From: Ferruginibacter sp050611725
Lineage (GTDB): Bacteria > Bacteroidota > Bacteroidia > Chitinophagales > Chitinophagaceae
Direction: 5' to 3'
Assembly: GCF_050611725.1 (NCBI RefSeq)
Contig: NZ_JBODJB010000001.1
Span: forward strand, 3,100,001 to 3,164,000
DNA length: 64,000 nucleotides
Made by a program: the position numbers and the translations under genes. The notes under the pieces are model-generated. The model searched no databases and was not told the origin of the DNA. It saw only the letters and a list, made by a program, of their open reading frames with translations. Positions 50,379 through 59,345 of this stretch are shown in pieces (positions within the stretch are counted from its first letter, which is position 1; every line of letters starts with the position of its first letter).

Positions 50379-51476
50379 ATGAAAGGATATAACTTCTCAA
50401 AATATGATCCCAACCAAGATGGCAAAAGCAGTTTTGAAAAATTGCTCGACATCTTCATGCAATTACTCACCTATACAAATGGCGATGTAAGTGAAGCAAT
50501 GCAGTGGATGAATGAATTGGATAAAGAATATAATCTTACCAATGATGATTATGGCATGGGAGACTTTTTTGAAGATCTGAAAGACAAAGGATACATTGAT
50601 GAAAATAAACAAAACGGAGAGATAAAAATTACTCCAAAAACAGAACAAGGTATCCGTAAAAAAAGTCTGGAAGAAATTTTCGGTAAACTAAAGAAAACAA
50701 AACAAGGCAACCACAATACATTCAAACCTGGCGGCGGTGATGAGATCAATCCCGAAACAAGACCCTTCCAATTTGGAGATACACTCGAACAAATTGATTT
50801 CACCGCTTCCATTCGTAATGCACAAATCAATCATGGTGCAGAAAGTTTTCGTTTGCAGGAAGATGATCTTGAAATCAGAGAATCGGATTTTAAATCGCAG
50901 ACATCAACAGTATTGATGATCGATATTTCTCACTCAATGATCTTATATGGCGAAGATAGAATTACCCCTGCAAAAAAAGTAGCCATGGCATTGAGTGAAC
51001 TAATACAAACCAAATATCCAAAAGACACACTGGATATAGTTGTATTTGGTAATGATGCATGGACCATTGAAGTAAAGGACCTACCCTATTTACAAGTTGG
51101 TCCGTACCATACCAATACAGTAGCAGGATTGGAATTAGCTATGGATATTTTACGCAGAAGAAGAAACCCTAACAAACAGATCTTTATGATCACCGATGGT
51201 AAGCCTACCTGCTTAAAAGTTGGTGGAAAATATTATAAAAACAGTTTTGGTGTAGATAGAAAAATATTGAACCGCTGCATGAGTTTGGCTACACAATGTA
51301 AAAAATTAAAAATACCGATCACAACTTTTATGATCGCTTCAGATCCTTACTTGCAAAGGTTTGTACAGGAATTTACAGAAACGAATAATGGCAAGGCCTT
51401 CTTTGCTTCGCTTGATAAATTAGGAGCGTTTATATTTAAAGATTTTGAAAGCGGAAAAAGAAAAACAGTATATTAA
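50379..51476 (+). CDS. VWA-domain protein
   Basis: A 365-residue cytoplasmic protein. The N-terminal helical part (1-150, MKGYNFSKYDPNQDGKSSFEKLL) is typical of the VWA partner of MoxR-like ATPases. The VWA domain (about 180-345) has a MIDAS motif DISHSM and later TDGKPT. The AAA gene follows 12 bp later. Together they probably form a chaperone-like complex that remodels a client or activates an enzyme by inserting metal; client unknown. Confidence 0.85.
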   Translation: MKGYNFSKYDPNQDGKSSFEKLLDIFMQLLTYTNGDVSEAMQWMNELDKEYNLTNDDYGMGDFFEDLKDKGYIDENKQNGEIKITPKTEQGIRKKSLEEIFGKLKKTKQGNHNTFKPGGGDEINPETRPFQFGDTLEQIDFTASIRNAQINHGAESFRLQEDDLEIRESDFKSQTSTVLMIDISHSMILYGEDRITPAKKVAMALSELIQTKYPKDTLDIVVFGNDAWTIEVKDLPYLQVGPYHTNTVAGLELAMDILRRRRNPNKQIFMITDGKPTCLKVGGKYYKNSFGVDRKILNRCMSLATQCKKLKIPITTFMIASDPYLQRFVQEFTETNNGKAFFASLDKLGAFIFKDFESGKRKTVY

Positions 51477-51488
51477 AAAATAAAAAAG

Positions 51489-53015
51489 ATGAGCAGACCA
51501 ACAATTAAAACATTTGGCGAATTAAAGAAGAGCGGCTACGTTTCTAAAAGCATCAAAGATGAAATACGTGAAAATCTAATTGTAAAAATTAAAGCTAAGG
51601 AAAATCCGTTTCCCGGTATATTGGGCTACGAAGATTCTGTAATTCCCGATACAGAGAGAGCCTTGTTATCCCGGCACAATATTTTGTTCTTAGGCTTACG
51701 AGGTCAGGCCAAAACAAGAATGGCCAGACAAATGATCGAATTATTAGACGAATACATACCAATTGTTGCCGGTAGTGAGATCAATGACGACCCTATGCAG
51801 CCAACATCTAAATACGCAATCGATTTGATAGACCTGCAAGGAGACGAAACACCGATTGAATGGCTTCACAGGAGCCAACGATATGGAGAGAAATTAGCTA
51901 CACCTGATGTAAGTGTGGCAGACCTTATCGGCGATATTGACCCCATTAAAGCAGCTAATTTAAAATTAAGTTTTGCAGATGAAAGAGTGCTGCATTACGG
52001 TATCATCCCAAGAAGCAATCGAAGCATATTTGTGATCAATGAATTGCCTGATCTTCAGGCAAGGATACAAGTTTCCTTATTCAATATTCTGGAAGAAGGC
52101 GATTTGCAGATACGTGGTTTCAAACTTCGTTTACCATTAGACGTTATGTTTGTATTTACTGCAAACCCGGAAGATTATACCAACCGTGGGAGCATTGTTA
52201 CGCCACTGAAAGACAGAATTGAAAGTCAGATATTAACACATTATCCTAAATCGATTGAAACATCATTAAGCATTACTGAACAAGAGGCCAACATTAATGA
52301 AGCTCAATCCCAAAAAATAAAAATAAGCGACTTAGTAAAACGTTTGATTGAGCAGGTTGCTTTTGAAGCCAGAGGCAGCGAATTGGTTGACAAGAAAAGT
52401 GGCGTAAGTGCAAGATTGACGATTGCTGCATACGAAAATGCAGTGAGTGCTGCAGAACGCAGAGCATTTATGAACAATGAAAAAGAAACGCAAGTGTGGA
52501 TCAGCGACCTGATCGGTATCATTCCTTCTATCACAGGAAAAATAGAATTAGTGTATGAAGGAGAACAGGAAGGTCCTTATCAGGTTGCATTTAATTTATT
52601 AGAAAGAGCCATTCGCACTCAATTCGGCGAGTATTTCCCTAACCCTGATGCACTAAAAAAGAAAAACAGAAAAGAGAAAACAGAAACAGAAAATCCTTAC
52701 CGATCGATCACCCGGTGGTTTGACGGCGGCAACCATCTGAATACGCTTTTTGACACCAAAGACGCAGACAAAATTCAATTGCTTTATAAGGTAGATGGGT
52801 TACATTCTCTGGTAAAAAAATATTTTAAAGGTGCGAATGAAAAAGAAACTGCCTTATTAATGGAATTTGTTTTACATGGACTTGCAGCACACTCATTGAT
52901 CAGTAAAAAAGTGTTGGATGGAAGAATAGAATTCAAAGATCTGATGGGCAGTATGTTCAATTTAGGTTCACAAGAATTTAGCGAAGATGATTTTAATGAA
53001 AGTGATTTCAACTAA
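51489..53015 (+). CDS. MoxR/ChlI-like AAA+ ATPase
   Basis: A 508-residue protein of the magnesium-chelatase/sigma-54-like AAA+ group. Walker A is GLRGQAKT and the Walker B region is IFVINELPDL (Asn where Asp is usual). I recall both forms in this subfamily across phyla, so they are not seen as damage. Also SEINDDPMQPTSKYAIDL, an arginine-finger-type region NRGSIVTPLKDRIESQI and a helical lid. Acidic tail EDDFNESDFN. Encoded with the VWA partner as an operon, ending in a strong terminator. Confidence 0.88.
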   Translation: MSRPTIKTFGELKKSGYVSKSIKDEIRENLIVKIKAKENPFPGILGYEDSVIPDTERALLSRHNILFLGLRGQAKTRMARQMIELLDEYIPIVAGSEINDDPMQPTSKYAIDLIDLQGDETPIEWLHRSQRYGEKLATPDVSVADLIGDIDPIKAANLKLSFADERVLHYGIIPRSNRSIFVINELPDLQARIQVSLFNILEEGDLQIRGFKLRLPLDVMFVFTANPEDYTNRGSIVTPLKDRIESQILTHYPKSIETSLSITEQEANINEAQSQKIKISDLVKRLIEQVAFEARGSELVDKKSGVSARLTIAAYENAVSAAERRAFMNNEKETQVWISDLIGIIPSITGKIELVYEGEQEGPYQVAFNLLERAIRTQFGEYFPNPDALKKKNRKEKTETENPYRSITRWFDGGNHLNTLFDTKDADKIQLLYKVDGLHSLVKKYFKGANEKETALLMEFVLHGLAAHSLISKKVLDGRIEFKDLMGSMFNLGSQEFSEDDFNESDFN

Positions 53016-53017
53016 TA

Positions 53018-53048
53018 AAAAAGCCGCAGTTATTTACTGCGGCTTTTT
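53018..53048. terminator. Bidirectional terminator
   Basis: AAAAAGCCGCAGT and ACTGCGGCTTTTT form a perfect 13-bp stem with a TATTT loop and T-runs on both strands. It serves the AAA+ gene (plus) and the outer-membrane gene (minus). Confidence 0.85.
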
Positions 53049-53065
53049 ACTAATGTATGATCTGA

Positions 53066-53614
53066 TTAGAATTTATACCCGAAAGAAACACCTCCATATA
53101 TCGGCCAGAAAAATCCTTTACCAAATAACGGATTAAGTGTTGCTCTGAAAAAGAAACCACCATCCTGCGGCTGCATACGATAACCAAAGTTCAGGTGCCC
53201 GAAACTTGTTGAAAATTTATCGGTACTGCTACCTGATCCATTATCATAAGTATCTTTTGTACTCACAACTGTCATACCACCGCCAATTTCAAAATAACGT
53301 TTACCTTCACTATCATTACCGCCAAACATATAATTTATACCGATCGGGATAAAAATAGCAGTTGACCTGTTACCGGCTTCACCAAGACTAAAACCACCAA
53401 TACCCACACGGCCACCAATACCTTTTTCAGATTTTGTAAACCGCATATCATAGTTCAAAGACGCAAAGCCCGGTCCACCTAATTCGAAATAAGCAACTTT
53501 TGCAGGGCTTTCTACTTCTTCTGCTTTTTTATGTCTTGGTCTTTCTACTTTTTCATCCTGAGCGTTTGCACTTATTGCCGATAAAAGTAAAAGTGCTGAA
53601 AATATTTTCTTCAT
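53066..53614 (-). CDS. Outer-membrane beta-barrel-like hypothetical protein
   Basis: A 182-residue protein from ATG 53614 (signal MKKIFSALLLLSAISANA). After a charged linker (KVERPRHKKAEEVESPAK) come alternating strands with aromatic ends (LGGPGFASLNYDMRF, GIGGRVGIGGFSLGE, FGYRMQPQDGGFFFRATLNPLFGKG, IYGGVSFGYKF), terminal Phe typical of a barrel. Function unknown. -7 element 20 bp before the ATG. Confidence 0.75.
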   Translation of the reverse strand: MKKIFSALLLLSAISANAQDEKVERPRHKKAEEVESPAKVAYFELGGPGFASLNYDMRFTKSEKGIGGRVGIGGFSLGEAGNRSTAIFIPIGINYMFGGNDSEGKRYFEIGGGMTVVSTKDTYDNGSGSSTDKFSTSFGHLNFGYRMQPQDGGFFFRATLNPLFGKGFFWPIYGGVSFGYKF

Positions 53615-53634
53615 GTTAAGTTTTTTAGTGGTGA

Positions 53635-53642
53635 CAAATATA
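53635..53642 (-). promoter_or_regulatory. -7 element of the outer-membrane protein gene
   Basis: Minus strand TATATTTG, 20 bp before the ATG. Confidence 0.5.
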
Positions 53643-53667
53643 AACAAGATATTGTTGTGTCAAAATT

Positions 53668-54693
53668 TTAAATAATATTAACTTCTCTCTCTAATGTTAC
53701 GCCAAACTTTTCCTTCACACTTAAAATGATTGCTTCACTTAAATCATAAATTTCGTTACCGCTAGCAGTACCGTAATTTACCAGCACCAAAGCTTGTTTG
53801 GCATGACAACCTGCATCACCTTTTCTATATCCTTTCCATCCGCATTGTTCAATTAACCAACCTGCAGCAAGTTTTGTTTTACCATTTGGTAAAGAGTAGC
53901 CTACGATATTAGGATATTGAATATTTAATATTGAATATTGATCATTACTGATCTCAGGATTTTTAAAGAAACTACCTGCATTACCAATCTCTTTCGGATC
54001 GGGTAATTTTGATGAACGAATATGTATCACAGCTTCCGAAATAGCCTTAATACTTAATTCCTTCACACCCATTTTTTCTAACTCTTGCTCTATTGCACCG
54101 TAAGAGGTATTAAAAACAGGGACTTTATTCAATTTATACGTAACAGAAAGTATAACAAACTGTCCTTTAAATTTTCTTTTAAATACACTCTCTCTATATC
54201 CGAATGCACATTCACTTAAATTAAATTTTATTATTTTTTTCTCTGTTAGATGAAATGCTTCCAATTCATGAAATACATCTTTTATCTCCACACCATACGC
54301 TCCTATGTTTTGCATTGGCGATGCTCCAACATTGCCCGGTATCAAAGAAAGGTTTTCTATGCCTGAGAAATTATTTTCAATACAATACAATACAAACTGA
54401 TGCCAGTTAACACCTGCTCCAGCTTTGATATAAACTGAATTGTCGTCTTCGCCTACTTTTTCAATTCCCTGGATGTTATTCTTCAATACGAGTCCTTCGA
54501 AGTTTTTAGTGAATAAGATATTGCTGCCGCCGCCGAGGATCAGTATTGAGGGTTGGAGGCTGGAAGCTGGAAGTTGTTTAAATTCGAGGAGCTCCGATAG
54601 TTCATCAACGGTATTAAATACGGAAAAATATTGTGCCATTGCACCAATGCCAAATGTGTTATAATTTTTTAGTGATATGTGTTGTTCTATCAT
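53668..54693 (-). CDS. murB: UDP-N-acetylenolpyruvoylglucosamine reductase
   Basis: A 341-residue FAD enzyme of peptidoglycan synthesis that reduces UDP-GlcNAc-enolpyruvate; ATG 54693 is used rather than the TTG six bases upstream. Motifs: NYNTFGIGA, LILGGGSNILF, GIENLSLIPGNVGASPMQNIGAYGVEIKD, AGSFFKNPEI (catalytic Ser) and LVNYGTASGNEIYDL. E. coli-type length. Two stretches are encoded by word repeats: QLPASSLQPS (residues 40-49) and QYSILNIQYPNI. Confidence 0.95.
   Translation of the reverse strand: MIEQHISLKNYNTFGIGAMAQYFSVFNTVDELSELLEFKQLPASSLQPSILILGGGSNILFTKNFEGLVLKNNIQGIEKVGEDDNSVYIKAGAGVNWHQFVLYCIENNFSGIENLSLIPGNVGASPMQNIGAYGVEIKDVFHELEAFHLTEKKIIKFNLSECAFGYRESVFKRKFKGQFVILSVTYKLNKVPVFNTSYGAIEQELEKMGVKELSIKAISEAVIHIRSSKLPDPKEIGNAGSFFKNPEISNDQYSILNIQYPNIVGYSLPNGKTKLAAGWLIEQCGWKGYRKGDAGCHAKQALVLVNYGTASGNEIYDLSEAIILSVKEKFGVTLEREVNII
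53912..53944. repeat. In-frame word repeat 1 in murB (ATATTGAAT words)
   Basis: GGATATTGAATATTTAATA and TTGAATATTGATCA: tandem, near-palindromic, coding for QYSILNIQYPNI. Confidence 0.7.
54547..54576. repeat. In-frame word repeat 2 in murB (TTGGAGG/CTGGAAG words)
   Basis: GAGGGTTGGAGGCTGGAAGC and TGGAAGTTG; reverse complement of the lysC words. Encodes QLPASSLQPS between conserved strands. Confidence 0.8.
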
Positions 54694-54716
54694 TACCAAC
54701 TACTGATTTTATTTAA

Positions 54717-57209
54717 CTAATACATATCAACATCTGTAACAATGGAGACAGATTTGAAATGTTTTTCCGATTGCAATAAATTAAAATGGTTTTGCAGCAC
54801 CTTCTTATACTGTTGTATCCGTTTCATATCTAAAGGAAGCTTGATCAATATTTCCATCAAATACTGATTTCTTATTCTGCTGACAACCGGTGCCGCAGGG
54901 CCAACTACCAGGTCTCCAAGATCTTTTTGCAAAGCTATGCCCAATTTATCAGCAGCTTCGTCTACAACATCTTTCAATTTATGTTTTAAAATGATCTGTA
55001 TTATCCTGCTAAATGGCGGGTAAAAAAACTCTTTCCTATTAGCCAACTCAAACTCGTACATTTTTTTATAATCATGCAACTGTACAAATTGTAATACAGG
55101 ATGTTTTATTTGTGATGCCTGTATCAACACTTTACCTTGTACATCCTTTCTGCCGGCTCTGCCACTCACCTGCTCCATCAATTGATAAGCTCTTTCGTTT
55201 ACACGAAAATCTGCAAAACTCAATAGGCCATCAGCATCTAATATACCTACCAGACCCACTTTTTCAAAATCCAGCCCTTTAACCACCATTTGCGTTCCTA
55301 CCAAAACATCTATTCTTTGTTGTTCAAACTGTCTTATAAGATCATCATGCGCTGTTTTACCTCTTACCGAGTCTACATCCATTCTGGCAACTCTTAATTT
55401 CGGAAATTCTTCTTCTATCAATTCTTCTATCTTCTCCGTACCAAAATTCCGTTCATTCCAATTCACTGTACCACATGCCGGGCATTCAATTATTTTAGGA
55501 TAAGTTGTGCCGCAGTAATGACAGTGCAGTTTATTAGAAAATTTATGAAGCGTTAATGTTACATCACAATTCTTGCATTGGGGAAGATAACCACAGGTAC
55601 CACAAATAAGATAAGGTGCGTACCCTCTTCTGTTTTGAAACAAAATAACCTGTTTGCCATCTGCAACCGTTTTCTCTACAGCCTCTTTCAACTGAGGAGA
55701 GATCATTACCTTTCCTTTTTGTACAACTGTTCTTGTATCAACAATTTCAATGAGCGGCAATTTAACACCACCGAAACGTTCATTCAACTCAACTAAACCA
55801 TACTTTTCTTTTTGTGTATTGTAATATGTTTCAATAGATGGCGTAGCGCTACCCAGTAAAACTTTTGCGTTGAACAATGAGGCATAATAAATTGCCGTAT
55901 CTCTTGCATTGTATCTTGGTGCAGGATCCTGCTGTTTAAAGGATGCGTCATGCTCTTCGTCTACCACTATCAACCCCAACTCTTTAAATGGCAGGAATAG
56001 GGCGCTACGTGCCCCCAGAACAATCCTTGTTTCGCCGCTTTTAATTTTATTCCATAATTCTACTCTTTCATTATTGTTGAATTTAGAATGATAGATAGCA
56101 ATATTGCCGCCAAAATGTATTTGCAAACGACGAATCATTTGTGCGGTTAATGCGATCTCCGGCAAGAGATATAAAACCTGTTTACCCTCATTATAAAATT
56201 GTTCGATCAACTTAATATACAATTGCGTTTTTCCGCTACTTGTAACACCATGCAGTAAGCAAATATTTTTTTGGGTAAAACTTTCCTGTACTTCTTTCAA
56301 TGCTGTTTCTTGTGCCGGACTCAGATCAAAATTAACTTCCATTGATCTGGGTGAAACTTTAATTCTATCAACAGCTCGTTTTTCTATTAGCAAGATATTT
56401 TTATCTGACAGCCCTTTTAGTTGTGCTGCAGAAGCGCCGGACTTTTTCAACAACTCAGCTTGCGTTACTTCTCCTGTAGTTTTTATTAAATGGAGGTAAG
56501 CCAACAGCAATTCCATTTGCTTAGGTGCTTTTGTCCAATTATTTAGCAACTCTCCTAAAGCATCTTCGTTATCATACTGCGGATTAAGTAAAACAAAGTT
56601 TTCCTTTTTCGATTTGTACTTTTCAGTGAGGGCTTCCCAAACCTGGCAAACTCTTTTATCGATCAATCTTTTTATAACCGGATAAATATGCGTAACATCC
56701 AGTATCTGCTGCACTTCGGTCAAATTCAACTGCTTTTTAATCAGCAGCGCTTCGGCAACTAAATATTCATCATGATCAAGTAAAGAAAAATCATCTCCAT
56801 ACTCTTCATCGAACAATAAAATAGTTTCACTACTCAATTTAAAATGAGCTGGTAATGCGGCAGCCATCACTTCTCCTTCGCTGCACATATAATAGTTGCT
56901 TACCCAATTCCATAATTGTAATTGCTGTGGATATAACACAGGTTCATCATCCAAAACATTGATGATATCTTTTGTTTGATATGGAGGAGCTTCGGATGAA
57001 ATTGATTTTACAATTCCTGCATAACGTTTTGCTTTTCCCAGTACCACTTCCACTCTGCAGCCGGGTTTAACTTTATCTGCAAAGATTGAAGGAATGGAAT
57101 ATGTATATGTTTTAGGTAGTGCCAACGGAAGAATGACTTCGGCAAATAATACACCCCCTCCGCCCCCTAAAGGGGGAACTGTGAAGAGTATATTGCTTTC
57201 AGTTATCAT
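54717..57209 (-). CDS. priA: Primosomal protein N' (replication restart helicase)
   Basis: An 830-residue helicase. The N-terminal 3'-binding domain starts FAEVILPLALPKTYTYSIP (from residue 22), then CRVEVVLGKAKRYAGIV. Helicase: Walker A HGVTSSGKTQLYIKL, Walker B VDEEHDASFK, and motifs GSATPSIET and DVLVGTQMVVKG. Zinc cluster CGTCGYLPQCKNC and CHYCG with CPACG. Only one ATG start fits; residues 11-19 (VPPLGGGGG) are coded by the left arm of an inverted repeat. Confidence 0.96.
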   Translation of the reverse strand: MITESNILFTVPPLGGGGGVLFAEVILPLALPKTYTYSIPSIFADKVKPGCRVEVVLGKAKRYAGIVKSISSEAPPYQTKDIINVLDDEPVLYPQQLQLWNWVSNYYMCSEGEVMAAALPAHFKLSSETILLFDEEYGDDFSLLDHDEYLVAEALLIKKQLNLTEVQQILDVTHIYPVIKRLIDKRVCQVWEALTEKYKSKKENFVLLNPQYDNEDALGELLNNWTKAPKQMELLLAYLHLIKTTGEVTQAELLKKSGASAAQLKGLSDKNILLIEKRAVDRIKVSPRSMEVNFDLSPAQETALKEVQESFTQKNICLLHGVTSSGKTQLYIKLIEQFYNEGKQVLYLLPEIALTAQMIRRLQIHFGGNIAIYHSKFNNNERVELWNKIKSGETRIVLGARSALFLPFKELGLIVVDEEHDASFKQQDPAPRYNARDTAIYYASLFNAKVLLGSATPSIETYYNTQKEKYGLVELNERFGGVKLPLIEIVDTRTVVQKGKVMISPQLKEAVEKTVADGKQVILFQNRRGYAPYLICGTCGYLPQCKNCDVTLTLHKFSNKLHCHYCGTTYPKIIECPACGTVNWNERNFGTEKIEELIEEEFPKLRVARMDVDSVRGKTAHDDLIRQFEQQRIDVLVGTQMVVKGLDFEKVGLVGILDADGLLSFADFRVNERAYQLMEQVSGRAGRKDVQGKVLIQASQIKHPVLQFVQLHDYKKMYEFELANRKEFFYPPFSRIIQIILKHKLKDVVDEAADKLGIALQKDLGDLVVGPAAPVVSRIRNQYLMEILIKLPLDMKRIQQYKKVLQNHFNLLQSEKHFKSVSIVTDVDMY

Positions 57210-57272
57210 CTTTAATTTCTGTTTCGTATTTACAGTACCTGCCTTGTTCCTCCTTTAGGGGGCGGAGGGGGT
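57153..57272. repeat. Inverted-repeat element donating codons to priA and plsC
   Basis: Arms at 57153-57179 and 57246-57272 match in 26 of 27 positions as inverted repeats (ACCCCCTCCGCCCCCTAAAG in the left arm). The left arm encodes priA residues 11-19; the right arm encodes the last five residues TPSAP of the acyltransferase and its stop. The 66-nt core includes the priA start codon. Confidence 0.9.
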
Positions 57273-58028
57273 AATCCAGTTTGCTTTGTATTCAATTAAT
57301 TTTTCTTCCATCAATTTGTATGCTTTTGCTTTAAGGATAGTTACATCATTCAATGTTAATCCATCTACAGGTATTTCTTCCAAATAAACAGCTCTTGATC
57401 TGCCTGGTGTTAAAGAAAAAATGCTTTTATAATTCAGCCGATCATACGCATCTAAAAGTACAACAGGTTTTATGGGTGTTTGTGTTTCAATTGCAATTCT
57501 GAAAGCTCCGTCATAAAAATCCTTCAATGGCCTATTGGTCATATTAAAAGTACCTTCCGGAAAAATAACGATCGATATCCCTTTTTTAATGATCGCTTTT
57601 AACTGTAGTACACTTTTAGCTCTTGCTGCTGCATTATCTCTTTCAACCAATACCACTGCCTTTCTATACATAAAACCAAAGATTGGGATTTTGGCCATTT
57701 CCGCCTTACCCAATACTCTTATATGTTGGTTTCTGATAGCTTTCAATAAAAAAGGTATATCTATATAAGAGGTATGGTTAAATATAAAAACATACTGTTT
57801 GTTTCTATCGTGTGGACTTTTGTATAGGTTTTTATGAAAGATCCCCCAAAGCAGGGTAACACAATCGGTCCACCAATGGCATAGTTTGTAGATCATATTC
57901 CCACCACGGATCCGGCCAAAAAAAGACAGAAAAACGGCAATCGGAAAAACAATCAGCATAAATAACAAGAAAACCACAAATCCATAAATGGAAAAAATTG
58001 CCTTTAAGATAGTAAGAAAGTACTTCAT
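57255..58028 (-). CDS. 1-acyl-sn-glycerol-3-phosphate acyltransferase-like protein
   Basis: A 257-residue PlsC-family enzyme of phospholipid synthesis. HX4D motif NHTSYIDIPFL, FPEGTFNMTNRPLKDF and the KPVVLLDAYDRL region; two membrane helices near the N-terminus (FLTILKAIFSIYGFVVFLLFMLIVFPIAVFL). The stop codon and last five residues (TPSAP) lie in a repeat arm. It precedes priA in the same direction with the element between. Confidence 0.92.
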   Translation of the reverse strand: MKYFLTILKAIFSIYGFVVFLLFMLIVFPIAVFLSFFGRIRGGNMIYKLCHWWTDCVTLLWGIFHKNLYKSPHDRNKQYVFIFNHTSYIDIPFLLKAIRNQHIRVLGKAEMAKIPIFGFMYRKAVVLVERDNAAARAKSVLQLKAIIKKGISIVIFPEGTFNMTNRPLKDFYDGAFRIAIETQTPIKPVVLLDAYDRLNYKSIFSLTPGRSRAVYLEEIPVDGLTLNDVTILKAKAYKLMEEKLIEYKANWITPSAP

Positions 58029-58191
58029 TGTCCGATAACGAATATAGACCGAATGTTTTAAATAATTAATAATTAATGACTTACAAAATAACCAATGCCC
58101 TCCGATCAGTCATTTATTCAGCAAATAACTGTAAAATTACAACACTATAAAATTATCACTTGTCAATTACCGATTATTCATTGTATTTCCT

Positions 58192-58199
58192 TACCTTTG
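58192..58199 (+). promoter_or_regulatory. -7 element of rplU
   Basis: TACCTTTG, 21 bp before the rplU ATG at 58221. Confidence 0.55.
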
Positions 58200-58220
58200 C
58201 CGTCCTAAATTTTGGAAATT

Positions 58221-58526
58221 ATGTTAGCAATAGTAAAAATTGCCGGTCAGCAATTTAAAGTAAAAGCAGGCGATAGCCTATACGTTCCCCACATTGCAGG
58301 CAATGATGGCGATAAAGTGGAATTTTCTGATGTTCTTTTAACAGATAACGCAGGAACAATTTCAGTTGGTACAGGTGTTAAAGCTGTAGTAAAAGCGGAA
58401 ATACTAAAAAGCCTTATACAAGGTGATAAAGTAATTGCTTTTAAAATGAAAAGAAGAAAAGGTTTCCGTAAAAAACACGGTCATCGTACTCACTACACAC
58501 AAATTAAAGTAACAGATATAGCTTAG
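58221..58526 (+). CDS. rplU: Ribosomal protein L21
   Basis: A 101-residue L21 from ATG 58221 (MLAIVKIAGQQFKVKAGDSL, KMKRRKGFRKKHGHRTHYTQIKV). Followed by rpmA. Confidence 0.97.
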   Translation: MLAIVKIAGQQFKVKAGDSLYVPHIAGNDGDKVEFSDVLLTDNAGTISVGTGVKAVVKAEILKSLIQGDKVIAFKMKRRKGFRKKHGHRTHYTQIKVTDIA

Positions 58527-58656
58527 TTATAAGTGATAGGTTATAAGTAATAAGTTTACGCTTTGCACTTTAACTCTAACTTAAAATTAAAACTCAAAAA
58601 TATGTTCTAAGAAGTAAGTGACTTATCACTTAAAACTTAAAACTTAAAACTTAAAA
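58527..58656. repeat. Word-repeat element, rplU-rpmA spacer
   Basis: Left arm with TTATAAGTGATAGG and TTATAAGTAATAAG; right arm TGACTTATCACTTAAAACTT with tandem AAAACTT words. The arms are largely reverse complementary around a core of about 55 nt, as in the other spacers. Confidence 0.7.
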
Positions 58657-58658
58657 AA

Positions 58659-58925
58659 ATGGCACACAAAAAAGGTGAAGGCTCGGTAAAAAACGGCAGA
58701 GATTCACAAAGCAAAAGATTAGGTGTAAAAATTTACGGCGGTCAACCAGCACTTGCAGGTAATATCATCGTTCGTCAAAGAGGTACTGTTTATCATCCTG
58801 GTAAAAATGTTGGTGTTGGAAAAGATTTTACAATCTTCGCATTAGCTGATGGAGTTGTAGAATTTAAGAAAGGTAAAGGAGATAAAAGTTACATTTCGGT
58901 TAACGCAGTAGAAGCCGCTAACTAA
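58659..58925 (+). CDS. rpmA: Ribosomal protein L27
   Basis: An 88-residue L27 (MAHKKGEGSVKNGRDSQSKR, GNIIVRQRGTVYHPGKNVG). Starts at the initiator, with no extra cleaved N-terminal extension as found in Firmicutes. Confidence 0.97.
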   Translation: MAHKKGEGSVKNGRDSQSKRLGVKIYGGQPALAGNIIVRQRGTVYHPGKNVGVGKDFTIFALADGVVEFKKGKGDKSYISVNAVEAAN

Positions 58926-59007
58926 AAAAAACAAAAGTTTTTTTTGGTAGATTGAAAAATGTTTTTATTTTTAAGTATTATTTACTAACCAATTAAATTT
59001 AAAAAAC

Positions 59008-59163
59008 ATGGCAACTGCAAAAAAAGCCGCTAAAAAAGCTGCTCCAAAAAAAGCTGCAAAAAAAGCTGCTCCAAAAAAAGCCGCTAAAAAAGCTGCTCCA
59101 AAAAAAGCCGCTAAAAAAGCTGCTCCAAAAAAAGCCGCTAAAAAAGCTGCTAAGAAAAAATAA
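59008..59163 (+). CDS. Histone H1-like Ala/Lys/Pro-repeat peptide
   Basis: A 51-residue protein: MATAKKAAKKAAP followed by four near-perfect KKAAKKAAP units, ending AAKKAAKKK. Low complexity, extremely basic, like bacterial histone H1-like tails. It likely binds DNA or RNA nonspecifically. Good isolated gene: ATG at 59008, stop at 59161, followed by a strong terminator at 59196. Confidence 0.85.
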   Translation: MATAKKAAKKAAPKKAAKKAAPKKAAKKAAPKKAAKKAAPKKAAKKAAKKK

Positions 59164-59195
59164 GTTTACTTCTAAAAAAGTAAAACGAATAAAAG

Positions 59196-59224
59196 AGTCT
59201 CTCAAGCAATTGAGAGACTTTTTT
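59196..59224 (+). terminator. Terminator of the histone-like gene
   Basis: AGTCTCTCAA and TTGAGAGACT form a perfect 10-bp stem with a GCAA loop, followed by TTTTT. Confidence 0.85.
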
Positions 59225-59333
59225 GTTACACTACTTTTACAAAAACTTATTTAGCTCCATCTCACTTATTACTCCGGAAAACTGATTTACATTTGATGCA
59301 ATAAATTTCACTTCTCCCACATTCAATTTTTAT

Positions 59334-59341
59334 TATTTTTG
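59334..59341 (+). promoter_or_regulatory. -7 element of the PolX-like gene, near-leaderless
   Basis: TATTTTTG ends 4 bp before the ATG at 59346. Confidence 0.45.
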
Positions 59342-59345
59342 GAAT

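Noticed and set aside
51489..53015. Walker motif changes of the AAA+ protein as inactivation
   Set aside because: I recall the same GQAKT and VINE-like forms as conserved in this subfamily, so they are probably functional.
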